Below, piece by piece: positions 16,649 through 20,580 of a DNA stretch of 20,580 nucleotides; the first letter of the stretch is position 1, and the number at the start of each line of letters is the position of its first letter. A program made the position numbers and the translations under genes. The DNA comes from JALOTE01 sp031422195 (GTDB lineage: Bacteria; Pseudomonadota; Alphaproteobacteria; Rhizobiales; Rhizobiaceae), in NCBI GenBank assembly GCA_031422195.1, contig JANOPZ010000115.1, positions 1 through 20,580 on the forward strand, given 5' to 3'. Under the pieces are notes generated by a model. It was not told where the DNA came from and did no database searches. It saw only the letters and a list, made by a program, of their open reading frames with translations.

Positions 16649-17865
16649 CTGGAAATCTCTTTCCTCTTTACCAACCTTGCCAGTGTGCTCCTAGAGGCTC
16701 CTGTGGCGGCTATGATAGTTGACCAGCTTTGACCATCGTTGAGCAGTTTCACTATGCTGGCATTACGCTCTACCTTCTCAGGGCGGCCCCTGTAAGCGCC
16801 TTGCGCCTTGGCGGCTTCAATGCCCTGTGCTTGACGCCTGCGCCTGTCCTCATAGTCCTTACGGGCAATAGCGGCTAGCATATCGAGCATCATAGCGTTC
16901 ACGGCATCTAGGATGCGCCCCTGAATATCATCACGGGCTTGCCCTGTCATTTGCCATGATGTTGGTAGGTCTAGCGCCACAACCCTAATGCGACGGGCTG
17001 CAATCTCAGCCTTCAGTTTATCCCAATCGGCAACGTTAAGGCGTGACAAGCGGTCAAATGAGAAATCCGTTGCCTCCCTAAATCCAGCAATGAAAATACG
17101 TTCCCGCCCTTGGGGAACCCAAGGCCGTGCGCTGATCACTCTGTATTGAATATGATAACCAAGCTCATCCTGCAAAACCCGCAGAATCGTTTCGAACGTG
17201 CGCCCACCATCATGGCGTTGCAAATTCTTCACATTTTACAGCAAAAACGCGCGCGGGCGGTGATGCTTGATAATCTGGGCCGCATCAAAAAACAAAGTGC
17301 CTTGGGTTGCATCCGCAAACCCATGGGGCCGCCCCAATGAGTTTTTCTTCGATACTCCAGCTATGGAGAAGGGCTAACACGGAAAACCGGCCAAAAGGAC
17401 GTCATGCGCCGGTATTGTTTCCAGCACCCGTGCATCCTTAGTGAATTCGCGAATATCACCGGCCAAGATGTGCCCATGGTCTTCGGGAAAGTTCTTGCGG
17501 TAAGTTTCAACAGAATATTTGTCCCATTCACTGGTAAATAAGCATTTGCCGCCAATGCCCCCAAAACCAATGCGTAAACCGCCAATACCTGCAAACAAAT
17601 CGATAAAAGTGAAGCTGGCCGATCTCTTGGCCACCTTGCGGTGCGCCTCTACCATGAGCCGCAACATCTCAATGGCCAGCGGGGAGGGCGAACTTTCGCC
17701 GCTTTCATGCCGGTAGGATGATCGCAGCGATACACGTATAGATCGGGCAGCCTCCTCCAATGTAAGCCCCGCCTGCTCACGCAAGTGTGTGAACTCAGTT
17801 TTGTTGGTTTGAAGTGAATTCACGGTTGGGATTCTGGTCTGTGTCATTTCTTGCCAAAGTGGCAT
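16645..17865 (-). pseudogene. Chimeric remnant: XRE-HTH + Dcm-type C5 methyltransferase N-half fused to serine recombinase C-half, two nonsense codons
   Basis: One minus-strand frame of 406 codons runs from ATG 17865 to 16645 with only two interruptions. Codons about 25-70 resemble an XRE helix-turn-helix (LREQAGLTLEEAARSIRVS). Codons about 87-266 match Dcm: motif I FIDLFAGIGGLRIGF, motif IV GFPC-stop-PFSIAGVSKKNS, motif VI LL-stop-NV, then NLQRHDGGRTFE and motif VIII PQGRERIFIAGFR. The stops are TAG at 17374-17376, where the family has Gln (PCQPFS), and TAA at 17236-17238, where it has the catalytic Glu of ENV. Near 17055 (SFD/RLSRL) the protein switches to the C-terminal part of a resolvase-type serine recombinase: ADWDKLKAEI, VVALDLPTSW, MMLDMLAAIARKDYEDRRRRQAQG, GRPEKVERNASI and a final HTH. 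The target-recognition domain and motifs IX-X of the methyltransferase, and the catalytic domain of the recombinase, are missing. A GTG at 17232 could start a 195-residue product from the distal part. Neither enzyme can be active. Confidence 0.88.
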
Positions 17866-18015
17866 GCACGATCACAGTAGGCAATTGTTTCAATAAAATC
17901 TGCCTCTCAATTTTATTGCACCGCTGGAAATGCGGCAGCGCATTGGTGGAAAAAGATGAAGCACAAGACCTAGGCCTAAACCGGCACCTGGCTGCACCGC
18001 ATTGGACGCCAGCGG

Positions 18016-18063
18016 ACTGCTGCAAGCTGCAGTAAACGGCGGTGTACTGCAGCTTGCCGCAGT
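18016..18063. repeat. Large inverted repeat (19-bp arms, 10-base loop)
   Basis: The arm ACTGCTGCAAGCTGCAGTA at 18016-18034 is the reverse complement, with one mismatch, of the arm at 18045-18063; the loop is AACGGCGGTG. Each arm itself contains CTGCAG. There is no T-run on either side, so it is not an ordinary intrinsic terminator. It sits in the gene-poor part of the putative element. Confidence 0.8.
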
Positions 18064-19158
18064 ATCGTGATCTTTATGCACGTCAAACCCAGACCTAAGG
18101 TCATGTGCTTCGACATAAATCAAAATTACTTCCCGAGACCAAGCCAAATTCGTCGTGTTAAAGTGCAACGGGGCAACACCAAATTTGGCATAATTTGATG
18201 CAACCGTGTCGCGCACTACGGGCGCAAAGAATGTGTGAATGGTCATGATGAAATATCTGTCTTGAATGCAAACTTTTGCATACGCACCGCGCAGGGCGTT
18301 AACTAGCGGTGTTCAAACAAGTGGCCGAAAACGGTAGGCGTTTTAGTTAAACGATCTTTGACCCAACAGAACTTTGAACGCGCGCAATTATCCAGTGGTT
18401 GCGGCGATTGGTTCACAAATGCAGATGAATCCGACAGCCAGCGCAAGTGCGAGATGCAAACTAGCAGAGAGAAGTGGTGCAGCGTCTAATGAAGCCGTTT
18501 GCGCGCAAATTAGTGAGTGCTGGCGTTCAAATATCGCCTATAAGAACAAATGGCACTGGAAGCGACATGGCCACAAGTGGCCTCAAATCACAAAACGAAA
18601 GAGATTCCTTTGATGGGACAAAGCGCTTAAAGCTCTTCATGGCTCTGATCATTTATAAAAAGGTTTCATAGTGAGTTCATTCGTAAGTGTGTCTAGAACT
18701 TGCCGGTGGTCGTTCACGGATTACAATTGGCATTAACAGCATGAACGGCCGGGATAACACCCTCTAGTTAAAGCCCAGATCTTGGTTGATCATCCGTTTG
18801 AAGCAGCAGCACGGGCATCCGGCAATCGGATATATGTGTTGTGTGGAGTTTGAACGGTAGTCAAACCTAACTTAAAAACCGGTCCGTGAAACCGGCAACA
18901 GCTCAAACTGCCATTTTAAAAATATAGACATATTTTGCTGCAGCGGTTTATCGAGTTTCAAGCTACCACCTAAAATTCGCCCCGCGATTATCGAAAATTG
19001 AGTATTGTGCTGCCGGTTTATTTTGTAGCGGCAACTTTCCCACGATATATTACTGACGTCGGACAAAGTCTCAAATGCGTGCTAACGATCACGGATGAAA
19101 TAGTCACCTAACTTTCTTGAAATATTCACCAATTGATTTGCAATGCAGCTATTTTACA

Positions 19159-19170
19159 CTGCAATTGCAG
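19159..19170. repeat. 12-bp perfect palindrome upstream of the recombinase gene
   Basis: CTGCAATTGCAG is a perfect palindrome, flanked by further partial symmetry (CACTGC upstream, GCAGTG downstream). It lies about 295 bases before the recombinase start and could be an operator or protein-binding site. The function is unknown. Confidence 0.35.
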
Positions 19171-19335
19171 CAGTGAGTTCGACCCAAATTTGTTGCTCCA
19201 ATTACCAAAAAAATGGAGCCTAAGGCGCAGCCCAGCTCGACTAATGGCATTTGATCCTATGGCGGAGGCCGGACTGCGCTGCCCGCAGAATTTTAACTGC
19301 TGGCCCGCCCTTCAATCTATCAAAAACAAACTCAG

Positions 19336-19341
19336 TTGACA
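19336..19341 (+). promoter_or_regulatory. Possible -35 box (TTGACA) before the recombinase gene
   Basis: A consensus TTGACA lies 123 bases upstream of the recombinase ATG. The region 15-18 bases further on (TTAATGCAG) gives only a poor -10 match, so this promoter is tentative. Confidence 0.25.
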
Positions 19342-19464
19342 AAGATTGTTCTGGCTTAATGCAGTTCCTATGGCGCTAGGCGGCTTGATTTCTCTGCTCA
19401 GCGCAATGCCGCGCGGCTAAAAAGTACGCGACAAAAGGCTCCCACTAAGAGGAGGCAAAGCAAA

Positions 19465-20580
19465 ATGTCGAAAAAACCAACAGACCTGACACCATCTACG
19501 AGGATAATCTATGAGCGCCATTCTGCAAATCTGGCGCGCATGGCAAAGCGGACGATTGGCAAGAAAGCCATTACATTTGCTGCTCTAGGACAATGGTTCA
19601 TTAATCAAAATGGGCTTTGGAAGCAGAGCACTATTAACTGCTACCGCCGCGCTTTAGTTACGAAGGCAGCTGAAAGCCTGCACAACGATAAGGTTTTAGC
19701 TTTCGAAGAGCTTATCAAAAGCGGCCCGATTCCACATACCCTGAAATCCAAAACCGTCTCGGGTCGGGCGACCAAACGCAAGAATATAACGGCGTCCGAA
19801 TGGAAAAAATTTCAGGCCGCTGCACGCAAAAACCCCAACTCTTGGGACGACTTCATAATCGACTTTCTGACCTTTGGTCTTTGTATAGCGTGCCGACCGA
19901 TCGAACTTGGTTCAATGCTCTTGAGTCATGATACTCTGTGGCTTCAAACAGCGAAAGCCAATGAAAATCGAGGACTTGAATGCTATACGCCGGCTGAAAT
20001 AATGACTGGCATCATTAACCGTCAACAAACTAACCCGGCAGGCTTCAAATTCCGAGCCTTTGACTTAACTACATTAGACGATCAATCGCGTCATGCGGTG
20101 ACCCGGGTATACGACGCCCTGCCTAAGTTGGTACGTAAAAAAGGTGGTTGGGCAAAATTCTACGACGCTTTGCGGTCACGGTGCCGCGTTTTATCGGCTC
20201 GTGCCCGCGTCGCCCCAGCTATTTCCCCGGCCTCGGTCAGGCATCTTGCGATCTCAGCAATAAAATCCACAAGTGGCGTCAAAGCCGCTGCCGCAGGGCA
20301 TGCGACCACGAGAGCCAGCACGAAAAACTACTTAGCGGCATCCAAAAAATCTCTGGGACTAACCGGGTCCAGAGCCCAGCCAGCTAACTTTAAAGCGTTG
20401 CTTGATGTCAAAACTGATCCCAAAACGTTCCATCCAAATCAGCGAAAACTAAAAATGGAGCAGGACTTGGTAGAACGACAAAAGCTGAGCAAGGCCGAAG
20501 AACCCGAAACTATAAATTTCTGGTCAGCTCCTAAAAAACCCGCCAAAAAAATTAGTCAACAGACTGATCAAGCAACTACG
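19465..20580 (+). CDS. Divergent tyrosine recombinase/integrase-like protein, 3' end outside window
   Basis: An open frame of 372 codons starts at ATG 19465, nine bases after a strong AAGAGGAGG (19447-19455), and has no stop before the window ends. Residues 1 to about 100 are basic and helical and could be the core-binding domain. The catalytic half fits the tyrosine recombinase pattern: Arg144 in FGLCIACRPIELGS, a candidate lysine at 165 in QTAKANENRG, Arg259 in SPASVRHLA, His279 in AAAGHATTRAST and Tyr289 in KNYLAA. The His-to-Tyr spacing is ten instead of the usual nine, and the first His of the HxxR box is replaced by Ala256, so it is a divergent member. More than 80 Lys-rich residues follow the tyrosine, which is unusually long. 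Its location 3.1 kb from a tRNA-Ser, next to another recombinase remnant, suggests the integrase of an island. Activity cannot be judged from sequence. Confidence 0.75.
   Translation, partial: MSKKPTDLTPSTRIIYERHSANLARMAKRTIGKKAITFAALGQWFINQNGLWKQSTINCYRRALVTKAAESLHNDKVLAFEELIKSGPIPHTLKSKTVSGRATKRKNITASEWKKFQAAARKNPNSWDDFIIDFLTFGLCIACRPIELGSMLLSHDTLWLQTAKANENRGLECYTPAEIMTGIINRQQTNPAGFKFRAFDLTTLDDQSRHAVTRVYDALPKLVRKKGGWAKFYDALRSRCRVLSARARVAPAISPASVRHLAISAIKSTSGVKAAAAGHATTRASTKNYLAASKKSLGLTGSRAQPANFKALLDVKTDPKTFHPNQRKLKMEQDLVERQKLSKAEEPETINFWSAPKKPAKKISQQTDQATT

Larger units (their letters stand above)
17866..19464. other. Long stretch without a convincing gene
   Basis: About 1.6 kb lies between the methyltransferase remnant and the recombinase at the window end. 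A 118-codon minus-strand frame (17890-18246) begins plausibly (MTIHTFFAPVVRDTVASNY), but has a weak ribosome binding site, becomes low-complexity, and runs straight through the large hairpin at 18016-18063, so I do not call it. Other short frames (18374-18613, 18474-18671 and 19133-19339 plus, 18872-19066 minus) overlap each other in conflicting frames and resemble nothing known. Structure seen here: the large hairpin, a TGCAAA-ct-TTTGCA inverted repeat at 18267-18280, GTTTGA/TCAAAC at 18848-18866, a cluster of CGGTTTA-type repeats at 18876-19021, and a 12-bp palindrome at 19159-19170. Confidence 0.5.

Noticed and set aside
17890..18246. 118-codon minus-strand ORF
   Set aside because: Weak ribosome binding site, no recognisable domain, and the frame crosses the large hairpin with a low-complexity C-terminal part; more likely a chance frame in decayed DNA.
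18872..19066. 64-codon minus-strand ORF upstream of the recombinase
   Set aside because: Amino acid composition is plausible but there is no ribosome binding site, no homology I recognise, and it is made largely of the CGGTTTA-type repeats in different frames.
20148..20387. 79-codon plus-strand ORF near the window end
   Set aside because: It is an out-of-frame shadow of the recombinase-like gene that starts at 19465 and continues past the window end.

Overview
The window looks like a piece of an alphaproteobacterial chromosome, most likely Hyphomicrobiales (Rhizobiales). This rests on gene content and gene order (BMP-type nucleoside ABC transporter joined to cdd, deoA, deoC and a tandem-domain aldehyde dehydrogenase; a sugar-acid dehydratase next to an SDR). 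It is inference from familiar family patterns, not a database match.

Positions 1-3553 (+ strand): the 3' part of a short-chain dehydrogenase, a complete IlvD/Edd-family sugar-acid dehydratase with its [2Fe-2S] cysteines and carbamylatable lysine, and an EamA/DMT-type membrane transporter. The first two look like steps of a non-phosphorylative sugar oxidation route (sugar to lactone/acid to 2-keto-3-deoxy acid).

Positions 4005-14781 (- strand): one long, tightly packed nucleoside uptake and breakdown operon. In transcription order it holds a periplasmic BMP-family nucleoside-binding protein, a hairpin terminator/attenuator, a double-NBD ATPase, two permeases, cytidine deaminase, purine nucleoside phosphorylase, deoxyribose-phosphate aldolase, an 806-residue ALDH16-like aldehyde dehydrogenase, and thymidine phosphorylase. 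Several junctions overlap by 1-4 bases (ATGA, TGATG, TAGTG) and three genes use GTG or TTG starts, so translational coupling is likely. Nucleosides are imported, deaminated and phosphorolysed; deoxyribose phosphate is split to glyceraldehyde-3-phosphate plus acetaldehyde; the dehydrogenase probably removes the aldehyde. Phosphopentomutase is not in the window.

Positions 15013-16340: msrA, a small two-TM protein, a 14-base tandem repeat between them, and a tRNA-Ser(GGA) with encoded CCA.

Positions 16341-20580: beyond the tRNA the sequence has the character of a decayed integrated element. There is a small membrane ORF, then a single reading frame that joins an XRE-type HTH plus the N-terminal half of a Dcm-type cytosine-C5 methyltransferase to the C-terminal half of a serine recombinase, interrupted by two nonsense codons at catalytic motifs. 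A 19-bp-arm hairpin and about 1.6 kb without a convincing gene follow. Last comes a divergent tyrosine recombinase with a strong ribosome binding site that runs off the window end. I do not see a complete new defence or mobile system; the chimeric remnant, the unusual recombinase and the ALDH16-containing deo operon are the most notable items.
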